A stretch of DNA of 64,000 nt from NCBI GenBank assembly GCA_030374765.1, contig JARGXX010000002.1, positions 1,364,001 through 1,428,000 of the forward strand, in the 5' to 3' direction. Origin of the DNA: Agarophyton chilense. Its lineage: Eukaryota > Rhodophyta > Florideophyceae > Gracilariales > Gracilariaceae. The notes below the pieces were generated by a model, which saw only the letters and a program-made list of their open reading frames with translations, had not been told where the DNA came from and ran no database searches. Both the position numbers and the translations under genes were made by a program. This document shows positions 42,713 to 57,300 of the stretch, in pieces. Within the stretch, counting starts at the first letter, position 1, and each line of letters starts with the position of its first letter.

Positions 42713-43079
42713 GGATTCGGCCATCACGGTGAAGTCCAGATGGCCTCATGATTGACCCAGGGGACGCGAGCACTTCGTTGCTTCCGGTACCATTGGACGC
42801 GACGGTACGTCGCGCCGCCACCGCCTGTGGGAATGCGGGGATGCGTGAGCTAACAATTGGCGCCGAAGGGCAATTAATTTGCCTAAGGACTGCAACTTCC
42901 ACGCGCCGTGAGCGCTGGCCATAGGGGCATCGCCGGCGTATTCCTCGCGTCGCATTGCCGAGACGGACCATTGGCTTCTTCCTTAGACTCTGTTCTTCCT
43001 TTGGCGACCCTCCGCGCTTCTTCCACCGTGGTTCACGCCTGTCAGTCCGTCCGGGTCGATTCCGTCACTTTTCCTTACC

Positions 43080-45195
43080 ATCGTGGTACTTTTCCATTGG
43101 TCGCGCTTGATGCCGGACCCGCCTTATAAGCCCATCGGATATGCCGTTCTCCCTCCAGACTTTGTCGCTTCCGTTGGTCGTCCTTTTCACTTCCCGGCAA
43201 ACCAGCCTGTGGGCAGCGGCACCATGGCTTCGAACAACCAAGCGGGGAGCTTCTCGGGATATAAAGTGGCCTACGAATGTCCCAGGGACCGTTATGACCA
43301 TACCATCGGATGGAACCCGCGGGCAGTGCGTCATTCCATTCTTCCGTTCTCTGTGGAAGAATACCAAAGGTTTCGCCATGTGTATCTTGACGCCCGAAGG
43401 TTTGCGAAGATACCCGATTTCCGGGTGGGCAGCAAGAACGCGCGCAGCGTTTCGTGGTATAACCGATGGTTGCATTGTCCTGTGAATCCGCGTCCGGCGA
43501 CGCGATGTCGCACCCTCGTCCAAGTGAACATGCCATACGTCCGCTGCGAGGAGAAAGCCGAATACCAGTTCAGGGTGAACAAACTCCTTTCGGACCTATA
43601 CACGGACTTCATCTCGCCTCATGTGCGCTTTCCTCCGGCTGGTCACAACCTCTTGGCGCTTATGTGCTTCCGGCCATCGTACGACCCCTTATTCTGGATG
43701 TCCAACCGGGTCTCTTGGAACGAGATGCGCGAGCCCGATGGTCGTCTGCGTCAATGCCTGGGGTTCTTCTTTTGTTGGCACCAAGTGGAGTTCCACGACA
43801 TGAGCGCAGACAAACGTCTTTCGTTATATCTTTCGCTTCCCCACGAGGATGAGAACCAATGGGCCATCTATTGGCGAGTCTCGCCGCTCCATCTGGTTCC
43901 CATGCCGTCCGTGGTGGCGTACCACTCGTCTAAACTCATGGGCGATGACAATGACCGAGGTTCGTGGCTGTCCTGGCAGGTACTCTTCGTTGAGTTCGGC
44001 GTGATGTCCCTTATGGACTTTCTGGATACCTCGAAGTACGGAATCCGTGGTAATGTCCGTCCGGAGGATTGGAGGGTGTGGTACGATGAGAAAATACCCG
44101 GTCCTCGAGATCGCCTACTCCCGCTCCTGGACATCATGATCCGCTTCCTAATGAACTGGGCCTCCAGAATACCGTCCGTGGAACCGAGTTCGACGTCAAG
44201 GAGACAGAGGCTCATTTAGATCATGTCCTACAGGTGGGGTGGGGAAAGACTCCCGGGTTCCTTTGGTATGACTGGGATACCGACTCGTTCACGCCCATTC
44301 TGCTGCATCCTCAGGGCCGGGACGACGCTCGTGCGTATCTCGCCGAGCCTTTGAGGAATCAACCATCGGACATTCCGAGGCGTCATGTGCCCGACTATTA
44401 TCCGTAGGCCATTGGTTTCGATCCTCCGTGCTTCGGGCCTGATTTGGAAGCCACGCCGTTGGTTCCTGCTGGTATGTACGACGGAGAATCCTTCGTTGAA
44501 GATCCCTTCGTCCTACCCGTAGAGGGCGGTAATCCTCCGGTCGAGTCCGCTGTTGTGTTGCCGACCGGTTCCCCTCCTTAAGCTCCTCCGGGCGCTGCTC
44601 ATCAGGATGAGCTCTCGTATGAACTGCCCATCGCCCGAGTGGACATCCCTCCTGGCGAGCTTACTGTCGAAGCCGAAAGTCATGTAAATGATTCGCTGGC
44701 TCAAACGTCCACTAGGGGCGTCGAAATTGCTCCGTTGCGTCCTCTAAGTTGCCACTCTTTCCTGCTTCGGTCACGGCTGCAGCCGCGGATCTCCGTCATG
44801 TCTGCCATACCATTGGTATTACGGCCTCAATGGACATTGCGACAGTTCTGAGGGAAGCCTGCTCCTGGGCGCGTCGCTCGGCTCGCTACGCCGCGTTTGT
44901 CCAACAGGGTTAGGAACTGAAGACCTCCATGGTCAATATCCTGCAGCAGAATGCGCAGGTGATGTCCCAAAGGGTTACTCCCGACTTGGATGCCCAGTAT
45001 GGTCTCAATTTGAGTGACCGGGAGATTTCCGATGGTGACCATAGTTCCTCAGGTGAATCTCCGCCGAAAAAGCGTGCTCGGCTCGCTGGGGCCGGTTCAG
45101 GTGGTCCAGTTTGGTCCTCGAGTGACCCTAGTCCTGTTTTTGCTCCTGGAGGTTCAAATGAGGACGACGGTGTTATTCCTGCGCCACCCCAGTGA
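43080..45195 (+). pseudogene. Antisense accessory ORF region of element B
   Basis: This lies between the chromodomain of B and its 3' LTR but on the strand opposite to gag-pol. The first ~380 codons read as a protein rich in aromatic residues (for example FFFCWHQVEFHDM and SWQVLFVEFGVMSLMDFLDTSKYG). The later part continues with FLWYDWD-like and Pro-rich sequence and ends in a basic PPKKRARL stretch. It resembles the intact ORF of element C (57736-59244): LVPMPSVVAYHSSKLM..WLSWQVLFVEFGVMSLMDFLD in B matches VELPPAISYIGSALV..YWTVVYTEFIANMAVFLLWD in C, and FLWYDWDTD matches FVWYDTWTC. This copy looks broken. I recognise no domain. Confidence 0.65.
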
Positions 45196-45299
45196 GTCCA
45201 ATTGGTGTTCGGAGCGCTTCCACGAACCTTGAGGTCATATCGAGGGCTGTGAGGCCTCTGTTAGTTACTCGAATACGCTTAATAAAGTAGTTCTTGTCC

Positions 45300-48200
45300 T
45301 TTCCCAAGGTCTTTCTTGTATCTCAAATGTTGCGTGCCCCGGGACGGCGTCCAATCTTGAGAGCGTCTCGGGTCTTCCTCAGGTGTCTCCGAAGGACTGA
45401 CTTTGTTCCTTGATGCGGGAGCTACGACGAACCGTCGTACTCCGGCGAACCGTTGTGTCGGGAGGCGGTTTGGGAGGCGGTTTGGAATTATTCGGACCAA
45501 TGGTTGCCCCCTCCTGAAGGCAGCGCTCCGAGTGGCTGATTCTGCGCCAATAGCGGGCGATATAATTAGCCGGAATGGTTTGAGGCTCTTGCCAAGTATC
45601 TTCCTCAAATGTGTAGCCGAACCAACGGACGCGATAGCGCATACTTCCATCTTCTCCCCGACCGGCGGAGATGATGAGCTCAACAGGCGATGTTCATCCT
45701 CCGAAAGGAGAGTGTGGTCCGGAGGGGCGATTCCATCGGAGTCGGTTGGGAGCGATGGTTCATAGTAGTTGGCACTGACCATCCTGTCCGTGGGGCTAGT
45801 CGAGTCCTCGGGAACAGGCTTAGGTGGTGTGGAGGCTTGAGTGTCTACCTGAGGTCGTGGTGCTTCCGTTCGGCCAGGGGGCTGGGACTTCGGTGGTCCG
45901 GAGGAACTGGGAGCTCGTGTCACGCTGTCAATAGATACGGTGTCCTGTAGGCCGTCGATGAGCAACGTGATGGTGTGTTCATTGACCTTAAGGACTTTGT
46001 ACGGTCCCGTAGAGCGGGGTAAGAGCTTCTGCGTAGTGTCCTAAAGTTCTTCAATGTCCTTCGGTGGCCGGTCCAATTAAACCAGGTCTCCTTTCCCAAA
46101 GGTCGGTGTTTTCTAAACGGCTTTGTCGAAATTGAACTTGTATCGCCGTTGGGCTTTGGTTAGTACAGTTCCGGCCGATTGGAGAATGCGGTCAATGCGT
46201 CGGCGCGAGTAGCGTTTCGCCTGGATAGGAGTCATGCTTTCGGTTATGTCCTGGCGTATGATAGACTCGTGAAGGTCAACAGCTATCGGCTGCGGCGCTC
46301 TCGTTAGCGTTAAGTCGAAAGCCGTTGTCCTTGTGGAAGCATGCACCTGCGTGTTTTAGGCAGAAACCAGTGGCTCAACGTATTCGTCCCAGTCCAATTG
46401 GTGCTCCGAAATGTAGTGTGTCAATCGGTCCAGAAGGGTGCAGTTGAAGCGTTGGGCTTGGCCATTGGTTTGTGGGTGGCATGCCATGGTGGGCACATGT
46501 TTGATACCTAAGGTAGCACAGACATGCGAAAAGAATTTGGATACAAACTGGCTGACGTTATCCGTAAGGAGGTAGAGTGGCCTGTCATATGGACATACCC
46601 AGTGGGACAAGAAGGCCGTGGCGACATCCGTGGCCATTGTCTTTCCTAAGGGGAGGGCTCGGGTATATTTGGTAAGCCTATCGGTTACGACGAAAGCAAA
46701 CCGTTTCCCATGGGACGACTTAGGCAAAGGCCCAAGTATATCCATTGCAACAAATTCCATTATACCTGCGGCGGGGAAGAGCTTCAATTTGGTCTGATGG
46801 TTGGCGCGAGACCCTCGATTCAGTGTGCACGATGCACAGTTCCGTGCAGTCTGCCATAGGTCCTGCGCCATTAGTGGCCAGTAGAAGAACTTCCTTAGAA
46901 TCTGGTACATTCATTTGCCTCCAGAATGACCAGCCAAGCAGGGGAAATGGGCGAGGTATAGGAATCTCGCCCTTTGCGAAGTTGGTATTACCCGTAGGAG
47001 TGCGCCATCCAGCGGTGAGCGTCGACATAGTAGTCCAAATCGGTCATAGTCGAACAGGTATCCTGGGGTTCCTACCAATTGGGCTGTTTCCTTGCGGTAC
47101 TCGTCCTGTACCTGCGTCTGTAGGAGTTCCTCAATACTCATAGGGAGGAGTTCTTATTCCTCCGGGGCTATCGCGTTAACCTGAGGTGGTGCTGAATTGG
47201 GTGGTACTTTCTCCCAGTTCAATAGGTATACTTCGTTCTCCTTTATCTCAGGGTCCTCCGATTGCACCTTACCCTTAAGGTCATCTGTTTCCGTATAGTA
47301 CTGAGGTCCATCGTCTGTTAAGGTGATACGAACTCGGTCGTCCATTGGAGTGTCGTCGGTTCCGTCGGTAATGATTCGCGACAGGGCATCTGCTGCCTGG
47401 TACTTGATGCATGGTCTATAGGTTATATCGTAGTCATATTCGGATAGCCTGAGGCGCCACCGAGCGCGGTGACTTGATGCATCAGTCATATTGAGTACCC
47501 AGCGAAGTGAATCGTGGTCTGTCCTTATGGTAAAACTGGTTCTCTCGAGGTACGGACGGACTGTCAATATGCACCATACGATGGCTAGACATTCCTTTTC
47601 GGCAGTACTGTAGTTTCGCTCCGCGCTGGTGAGCGTTCTGCTCCAGTATCCAATAGGTCGATTGTCCTTCGATGACTCCTGTTTTTGTAGCAGTGCACAA
47701 CCCACTTGGACATCAGAGGCATCTGTGTCCAGTACAAAAGGTCTATTGGTCTTTGGATAAGCCGATATAGGTGGGTTCAGCAATTTGTCCTTTAGGGTCT
47801 GAAATGCCTCCTACTGGTCGGCGGTAAGGACTTCGAACTGCGAAGGTGTTCCCTTCTTCAGTAACGAGTTGAGGGGAGCCGAGTTCTTGGCAGACCATTG
47901 GACGAACTGTTGGTAAACGATGCACAAGCCCACGAAGGATTGTAGTTCCGTGTCGGTCCTATAAGGCGTCGCCTGGTGAATCGCATTTGTGGTCCGTGTG
48001 GCCACCTTTAGCTTTCCTGAGAGGACTACGTGGCCGAGATAGTCCACTGAAGCCTGGAAGAAAGCGAATTTGCGGAGTTTCAGTGTTACTCCAGCGTCAT
48101 GTAGGATTGTTAGCACCTTCTTCAGCTGGCGAAAGTGTTCCTTTACGGTCGGTGAAAAGATTATAACGTCATCCAAATAGACCAGGGCGAACTTACATTT

Positions 48201-50468
48201 GACTCTGGACAGTATAATGTCCATTACCCGTTGAAAAGTGGCTGGTGCATTCTTCAAACCAAAGGGCATACGAGTAAATCTGAACAGACCTTTATGGGTG
48301 GTAAAGGTTGTCAACGCTCTTGCATCTTCGGCCAAAGGGATTTGCCAGTATCCAGAGTTAGCGTCCAGTGTGGTAATTACGACAGATTCGCCTAAGGAAT
48401 CCAGACAGTCGTCCATGCGGGGTATCGGGTATGAGTCCCTCTTGGTTACTGCGTTCCGCTTTTTGTAGTCGACAAAGAACCTGACGGAACCATCTCTCTT
48501 CGCCGCGAGGACAAGGGGACTTGCCCATTCGTATTTGTTTGGAGGCGCCGGCTTTATGACTTGAGCTTTGCGCATCTTGTCCATCTGGTCGGTGACAATT
48601 TCCCTACCCTTGAGGCCGGTACGGTACGGGGGCTGGAACTGTGATCTAGCATCATCCTGAAGGTCAGTGCGGTGTGTAATGGCTCTGATTGTGCCCATTC
48701 TACCTGACCCCATGGCCTGTTATTCCCTGAGGAGATCAACTACCTGGGACCTACAGGATTCGAATTCTTCGCAGATGGCGACCGTCCCCTTCCAATAGTC
48801 GACGTCCTCGTCGGGAGTTGGCGTCGAAAGCTTATCCATTTGGGCTTCCATAATGGCCACGGGCGCGGGTAGAGTGATACCAATCACTGTATCTTTAGGT
48901 AACCACACGGGTTTATCTCGGAGGTTGCTGATTGTTACCAAAAAGGACCTGTTGGGATGGATGTCCATAACTACATTGGCCGTCAAGGTAAGGTGTTTCA
49001 GAACCGTTTTCGGGTGGTTCTGAATCGTTACGAGACCTGATGTCTGGGAATGGACCGATACAGCGATTTGGGTCATCAGGGGGGTCGTTATGGTCTTTGA
49101 CAGGCGAACCTGAGTGAACGTCGTATTTTCGGAGACAAACGCTCGTTTGAGGTTAGCTTCTGGTCCTGGGGCGGAACCAGTTGTGGAGATGGAAGGTGCG
49201 CGGTAGGACGCGACTTTCCTAAGGCCTGGATAAATGGCCTTAATGTATCGATCGATAAAGGAAGTCCCTAGGATTGCCTTTGCGCCCAAGTTAGTACATA
49301 CAAGGAACCACGTGCGGACTTTGAATTATCCTAACTGGACATAAAGTGGTACTACCCCTTTAATTTCCATTGGTCCACGTGATGCGTCGGCAATCCTTGG
49401 GGTCTTTCTTGCCTGAACGAAATCTTGCCACCCCAGTGGGAGTAGCTTAGGATGGACCAAGTCGGGACCAGCGCCTGTGTCCAATACATCTGTGGTCACT
49501 CGATAGTTGTTGAAACGAAGTCCTACGGTTATTCGAACTTTATGGTTCTCTTTCCTGAGGATACAGACGGGGTCGTTACTGTGTTCCAAGTGTGGGTCAC
49601 CCTGAGTGGTCCATTCTGGGTGGTTCGTATTGGGATATCAGAAGCTCTTTGGCTCATGACCGTCCAATTGGTTGAAGCAGGGGCTTAAAGAGGGAGGATT
49701 TGCCTCGAGTCGTCCCTATAGGAGTTTTCCGATGGGATTTCCGTTTCTTCCTGAGGATAGGGTTCTTCCAAGGGGTCGTCCGTAGGATCTACAATGGCGT
49801 GGACCTGTGTGGTTTTGATCAGAGTATCCGTAGGCGTGGCATAGCGTGAGCTTTCGGGGGTCCCTGTGGTTCGTTGCTGTGCCCTGTTAAGTATTCCTTC
49901 GGATCTCCGCACCCGGTAATTCTCGTCCCTGACGGCTAGTGGGTTTTTTCGTGCGTCCTCAGGTAGATACTTCGTGCAGTCACAAGGTAGGTCCATTTAA
50001 AGGCAGAGGAAGCAAGCCCTTGGGGCGCGAACAAAGACATCCTTGCGGGGCGGAAAGGGAGAATACTTGGGTGTGGGTGGTCCGGTGGTCGCTGTAGTTC
50101 CTTGGGAGGTATATGACGGGGGCCCAGACGGAGAAGCACTGAAATTGACCACGAGGTCATCTCCCAAAGCGGCGTAATGGAGTGATGATTCCATTTCCGA
50201 ATCCGTGGAGCTAACCAAACGGGGCTTGGTTGGGTTTACGCAATAGAGTTGCGTGTCCTATGGTTATATTAGTGGTGCGCCGGGAAGACCTATAGGTTTT
50301 GCCATAACCTTCGTCATAAGTAACGAGCTTTCAGAAGGAGTATTGCGGGTTTTCCGTGTGGTAATTGCGCACATGTGTCCGAATGGCAGGGAGTAATCCC
50401 ATGATGAAGTGATGTTTAAGCCGTTCTTCGGAGAACACGTTTCCCCATCGGTAAGCCTTTTTCCATAG
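45300..50468 (-). mobile_element. gag (3' part) and pol of element B
   Basis: Read from high to low coordinates: the C-terminal part of Gag (about 50470-49700), protease (near 49500, DTGAGPDLV), RT (about 48700-47900; CVDYKK-like, TTLDANSGYWQ, MPFGLKNAPATF, YLDD), RNase H (about 47780-47300; LDTDASDVQVGCAL, YWSRTLTSAE), integrase with its HHCC finger and core (about 47140-46360; AMDILGPLP, VTDRLTKYTRALPLG), and a chromodomain (about 45640-45500; YRVRWFGYTFEEDTWQEPQTI). This order, with a C-terminal chromodomain, defines a chromovirus. It is broken by several interruptions. Confidence 0.85.
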
Positions 50469-50473
50469 GTCTT

Positions 50474-51189
50474 TGTAGTATTCTACTATGTCGGAGAATC
50501 CGATAGGTTGGTTTTTCGCGAAGTCGCGGTTGGAACTCATAAGTGAGTGTTATCATCAGCATTGTGATATGAAAAGGCATCCCGCATAGGATTCCTAGAG
50601 GCAGAATGTCTTAGTGGAACACGTGGCTTCATGGGTCGAGTGGCTTACCACGGCGCGCGCATAGTTGCGACCCTTCCTAGGGGAATGCCATATTGGCAAC
50701 GGCGCATGTAGTGGCGATCCACGTGGATGGCTTTACTACCCTTTGTAGCTAGACATCCAAAAGGGACCATACCCATACAGTGGTTTGGCTAAGTGGCTGA
50801 CCACTGGGTATTATTTACATATTTATTTGGGCACTCACCCTGGTACACAGTATACAGTGTACCAGAGATGAGCGCCGACTCCAAGTAAAGGAGACAACAT
50901 GGACATCATGACTATTCCGTTTCTCGCTTAGGATTCCTTAACCGGAGATCCGGACGAGCTATAATAGATATTCAGACGCCAACCAATTCACAAGCCGTCT
51001 CGTACCTACGTTCCATCAACGTTTTACAGTTGCACTGTTCACCCTCGCTGGCGAGTAGTGGCCTTACACCCCACTTTCAGCTCGCTGGTGTTGTAGCTCT
51101 ACCACCCTTTTTCCTTCGCTGCAAACAACCAATCTGCAGTCCGAACGCTGTCTCAGGTGTCTTCTCTCTCCGTTAGAGCGGATACAACA
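50474..51189 (+). repeat. 5' LTR of element C
   Basis: Begins TGTAGTATTC and ends at ATACAACA, two bases before the primer-binding site. It is repeated in direct orientation at 59586. It is about 50 bp longer than the partner in one block near 50,645-50,695. Confidence 0.85.
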
Positions 51190-51191
51190 AG

Positions 51192-51205
51192 TGGTCTCCC
51201 GACTT
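51192..51205 (+). other. Primer-binding site of element C
   Basis: TGGTCTCCCGACTT directly follows the 5' LTR. It is identical over 14 bases to the sites of elements A and B. Confidence 0.8.
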
Positions 51206-51399
51206 AGAACCACTGTGGTCAGCTGCACTGAACAATTCGTTCCCGGAACGTGCAATCGATATCAATACTTGGAAGAAGTGGAATCACTACAGTTATTGTT
51301 TATCGAACTACCTCCGGCAATTGCAGAATTCATCGTGGTTGAACACGTGGTCGAGAAGTCGAAGACACCATTTGGTTTGCACCTGGACTCAGGTTTGGT

Positions 51400-54300
51400 C
51401 TAGGATGCCGAAGACCCGAAGCCAGTCGAGTACTGGTCGCCCCGGTCCTGCAGGACCACCTTCGAAACCGAGGCTCGCCTCATATGTTGAAGCCGGAGAG
51501 CGGCTGTATCGTCAAGCGATGTCGCGCTCACGCTCGGTGAATGATAAACGAGATCTCTCGGATGTACCGCCCCCTGTGGCAGCGGCAGTCACGCCCACCA
51601 CAGAAGCCGTAGTTGACCCTGAGGTCGTAGGACCTCAAGAAAAGGATGATTTGCGCATGGAAGTGCGTCGTCTCGAGTCTGAGTCAAGCGCTTTGCGTGT
51701 GCGCATGGTGGCGTTGGAATCGCAGATCGCTGCTCTTATCGCTGATGTCGAACAATTACGCAGTGCGCATCAAGCACTGGTTCGTCAAGACGATGGGAAG
51801 CAGGTCTTTGCATCAGTGAAAACACTACGTGAGGATTTTAACCATCTACTGGGAAGGTACGGGAATACGCCCGATGCGCTACCCGGCTTAACCGTGGATG
51901 TAGAGGAAGTCCTCACTCGAGGTAACCCTCGTTTAGAACGCCTGGAGGCGGCAGCAGTTCATGCGCAGACTGCTGCTAAACCAGTCGTGCTGGAATAGGA
52001 AGGAGCTCCTTTGAAGGAAGCTCGTTCGAAGAAGTCGAAGTCACGACGTAAGAAGCGGAAGTCCGCACTTGATTCGAGTGATGAATCGTCAAGTACAGAG
52101 GGTTTCAGTTCCAGTGATGATGATTCTGATGATTCAAATACGTCAGATGACGACGGCAGTGATGATGGTCATCGAATGTCCCGATCTCAGAAGAAGAACA
52201 CGTCTTTGTGGTTCATGAGAAAAAAGGCTCACCTTACAGAGGATTGAAGGTGCTCCCGTGCACGAATCCGCTTTATCGAAAGGTCCTGAATTAGAGGTAC
52301 TACCGTCTGAAGGTGAAGAGCAAGAAGCGCTCAGGACGTGAAACCGCGAAGGTGAAGGATCACATCAAACGATTGAAGATCGGCCTTAATGATTTAACAT
52401 TTGATGGGAAAACCCCCATTCTGCTTATCGATTTTTTCACTCGATTCGTTGCCGAAGCAGACACTTTAGAGATGAGTGAACCACAGGCATTTATGTCTTT
52501 ACCACGCTTCCTGAAGGGTTTTGCTTTAGAGCAATATCGTTCCGTATGCGGATAATGGACAGCCGATGCAGGCGGCGTTACCTCATGGCCAGAGGCGGTG
52601 CAGTATTTGCTGCGCAGTTACGCGACATCAAACGCGATACTTCAGGCGATCCTGGACCTAAGGGATGTGACCCAAAAGCCTGAGGAGGGCGAAGCTGAGT
52701 TCAGCTCAAGGCTTAAAAAAGCTTCATTCCGCTGTGGAAACGTCCACTCGACGGAGGACAAGATTACCTTGTACATCGACGGGCTGGACCCGAGCATCAA
52801 GTCGTTGGTAGCTCGATATCGAGAGAAGCATGGAAGAGTCTCCTTTTTGGAGTAAGTTCAGGTTGCGAAAGCTGAAGGAGACGCGGCCAGAGCGCGTGGT
52901 AGCCCCCGTCGTTCAGTGGCTTCTGGAACCTCAATGGGTAAGGAGAAGATCTCCGCCAGAGTTAATCAGCGCAGCAAACTGCTACATCTGGAATCTCCAG
53001 TGCACTCACGAGATTCGTCGTTGGCACCCAAAGGGAGTGACTTGCATGAGGAGGCGGTCCATTTATTGGAATATACGGACTCTCCTGTACCTACAGTGGA
53101 TCTCCCACACTCGGAGTCTCAGGACGAGGAAGCCCTAATGGCTCTGGAGGGCCGTCGCCCTACGTACCGTCCCTACACGGTGCCTCCTCAAGGAGGTTTT
53201 AAGAATGGGAAACCCGGATGGGTGGATACTCGCACGGCATACCGTTCACAACCTATGTTGACCAACCGTCATGACGGTTGGATATGTTATTCATGTTATG
53301 GAAAACACCATTTGAGTGCAGAATGCACGCTTCCTGCAAAGGATCTGAGTCGTATCATGACGAATTATGGAGCACTCTCAGAAGAGGAAAGGAGCCGCGT
53401 ACCGGCGGGCATGTATTGGAAAGCCAAAAGTTGGTTTTCTCAGACATCGATGCGCCGGACGGACAAGCCGGTTGCTCAGAATGCTGAAGTGTTACAACCC
53501 GGAACCCCGGTAGGAAGAGGCGCCTTTGAGGCGAATAAGCCGGTGCAACCGGAAAACTATGTGAGGGAGCCCCTAGGGGGTCGGCACTGGTCGATCCCGT
53601 AGTGCTGACCAGGGAGAGCTCGCCTCCTTGCTCCCGCGCTTGGAAGCCCAAGATTCTCTTGAGGCCTCCCAAATTTCCGCCGTACGGAATCAATCCGCCG
53701 GACGGAAAGCGAGTACAGTTTGACTGTGAGTTACATCGTCCTTGGAGACGTTATAGTTGTCCGTCGAAACGGGAAAGTTACCTCATGGTAATGTCTTAAA
53801 GAAACTATAAGGTCTATGCTGACATCGGCTCTGACAGGAATCTGTTATCTCGTCGATTGACTATCCTGGACACAGGTGCTGTTCCGAACTTTATACGGGA
53901 ATCGGAGCTCGCTCCTGCTGACTTAGAACGTATTCGTTACGGTACTTTACCGGACATCCGGGATGCCAACAAAAATGATGTGAAGACACTGGGAACAGTT
54001 CGACTCGTGGTGCGTTTGGAACGCTTTGTAGTCCTAGTCGACTTCATTTTCTGTAAGACGTTAGCTGCACCAGTGGTACTGGTATGTGATTATTGCGACA
54101 AGTTTGTCGAAGCCATTCGCCCGCGAAGAAAACTAGTGGAACCAGATGATGGATCAATGGTAAGCCAATGCGTCCTTGCTCTGAAGCACCTCCACTTCCA
54201 CCATCTATGGAATACGGGAAATCCCGAGGACGTGTCTCGCCGAGGATTCGAGTAGCGAAGAGTGCCATGCTGAAGGCGCAAACCCAAACTTGGGTTCAAG

Positions 54301-57300
54301 TAAGAACAGAACGACACGGACTCGTGGTAATTCAACCGAATACTCAGATGTACGAATCACGTGGATTGCTAGTCGCTAACGGCATTGTTCAGGTTGATCC
54401 TGGTAGCCCCTTCTGGATACTAGTGAGTAACTTCACCGATAAAGATTACCAGATACCGAAGAATCAGGTTGTTGCAACAGCTTTGCCTCATCCCACAGTG
54501 GTGGTCCCTACTCATATTTCTACAGCAGAAGTATTGGGATTAACCCATTTTGGTGACACAGACAAAGAACTGCAAACTCCGTCAGGAGATCAATTGCAAA
54601 CGGCAAAGGATCCAGAGAGCCTGGTCGATGAGCTAGACTTAGCACATTTGTCGTAACACTACAGCACGAAGATCAGGTCTATGCTGAAGAAGTAAACATC
54701 CATGTGGAGTGGAAAACTAGGAGAGATCTCTGCTACGGAACACCACATTGATTTGGTCCCAGGGTCACGACCCATCTCCCAACCACCCTACAGAGCGGGA
54801 CCGCGAACTCGCCAAATCGTGGAGGACAATGTCATCAAAATGCTGGAAGAAGGAGTAATCGAAGCAGGTCAATCTGCTTGGGCCTCACCAGTGGTGCTGG
54901 TTCCAAAACCTGATGGTTCTTTACGATTCTGTATCGATTATCGAAAACTGAACGCAGTTACAGTTTGAGATACATACCCATTGCCTCGAAAGGACGAATG
55001 TATTGACAGCTTAGGAGAAGCGAACGTGTTCACCACGTTGGACGCCAACTCTGGCTATTGGCGGGTGCCTGTAGTGGAAGAAGACCAAGATAAAACCGCA
55101 TTTGCGTTTCACGCCGGTCTCTACTGTTTCGAAAGGATGCCCTTTGGCTTAACGAATGCACCGGCTACTTTCCAGCGTACTCTGGACATCTTGCACTCAA
55201 GATACAAGTGGAATACTTGTTTAGTCTATTTGGACGATGTGATCATCTTTTCCCAAGATGTGGAAAGCCATTTACGGCATGTCGAAAAGATCCTCAAACC
55301 ACTACAGAGGGCAGGTATCACTTTGAAGTTCAAGAAATGCGAATGGTTCGCTGGAACTGTCCGGTACTTAGGACATGTGATCAAGCCGGGACAGCTTTCC
55401 ATTCAAGAGGCACAAACAGCGGCTCTCCGCGAAGTACAACCTCCGTCGACACAGAAGCAATTGCGTTCTTTTCTCGGCTTGGGCAACGTCTACCGACGAT
55501 TCGTTCCGCGATACTCGCATATAGCGGCACCGCTCAATGCAAAGCTGCGTAAAGGACAACCAGTACAGCTGGAACAACTCAGACAAGCTGAAGCGGAAGC
55601 GTTCGAAACTCTGAAGACAAAGATTATTACAGCCTTAGTCTTGGCGCTGCCCATCCCTAACCTGCCACACTCAGTGGATACCGACTCTAGCGAGTACCAA
55701 GTAGGGTGTGCCCTTTTTCAAACACACCCTGATGGTGAACGCAAACCAATTGGTTACTGGTCCAGATCGCTGAACGCAGTTGAGAAGAAGTATTCAGTTT
55801 CAGAAAAGTAATGCCTTGCAGTCGTTTGGGCTCTAACCACATTGCGACCGTATCTCCAAGGAGAACGTTTTACCGTCAACACGGATCATTCGTCTCTACG
55901 ATGGTTACTGTCCATTACAGACCTGTCTGGTCGTCTCACACGATGGCGCTTACGCCTTTCTGAATTCGATTTCGAAGTGAAGTATAAGAAGGGATTGGCC
56001 AATGTCCAAGCTGACGCGCTATCGCGACTCAAAACAATGGGCGAAACCCAAGGCGAAATCGATGAATAGATACCTTGCTTCTACGTGGAGACCCATTCAC
56101 CATCTTTTGAAGAAGAGTAACAAGAGACCCTTGATGATTATTCGGATGCAGACACGTTCCTTGCATTAGCAGACACTGACCCTTCAGTTCAACTCGAGCG
56201 AATCTCGTGCACTGGGTTCCTCAATGAGCAACACGCCGATACGTTTTGTGCGTCGATACGCTCTCGTCTTAACGGGGGAGAGGAGCTCCCCTTTTCACTC
56301 AATTCACGAGAAATTAAGACATGTCGAAAAGCATGATCAAATCGTGATTCCACACGTCTTGAAGAGTCGAGTACTCCATCTGGCACACTACAGCAGGCTG
56401 TCTGGTCATCCAGGAGGAACGAAATTGTTCATGACTCTAAGAACAGATTTTTACTGGACTACTTTGGCATTGGACTGCCTTGCTACAGTGAGGTTGTGTA
56501 AAACATGTGCAAAGAATCGCGTGAAGCTTTACAGGAAGCGGAAACGGATGACGTTTTACAGGCGAAAGCGCCTTTGCAATACGTCAGTATCGACATACTA
56601 GGGGAATTGATTCGCTCAAGGCGAGGTTATCGCTACCTATTGGTAATCACCGACCGCTTACCGAAGTATCGGGATATGCCCCGTGGCATGCGCACACCCG
56701 TTAGTACAGAAATGGAACCTGAAAGCAGAAAAGATGTTTTGGACTTTGGCCCCAAGGACTTGGAAACGAGTACACGCGAAAACGCGCCGTTACCGCTTCA
56801 GGCTGAACCGTCAGGTGAAGCGCAACTCGCTGTTCCGCCGATATCGGCTCCCATTCCTCGTGGGCAGGAAGAAGAAGGGGTATCACCTCCTGTCGTAGTG
56901 CAAGCACCACCGTCCACCCAACAGCGGTCAGAATCGGATAAACGGAAGGAAGTTCATCCACGAATGGAATTGAGAAGTAGCAAGAAGTACGCTTCTATGG
57001 AACCTGGAAAACAGGATAGCTCTTTATCTGAGAAAGGTTCTCAAGGAATGAGTACACTGCCCCTGCGGGCAGAACGACAGTTAGTCGACGAGCGAACGCT
57101 TAGCGACGCTGAGACTGCTAACAAAGAGACGCTTGGGTCAGCCCTAACGCATTTCAAACCTGTTAGTAGGAGTCTCGCGCCAACAGCGAAAGCATTGGGA
57201 AACGCCCAGGAATATGTTATGGATCGCATATGTGAACATGGCGAGCATGAAGATACTAGAGAATTACTGTATCGAGTCCGTTGGTACGGTTTTCTTCCGG

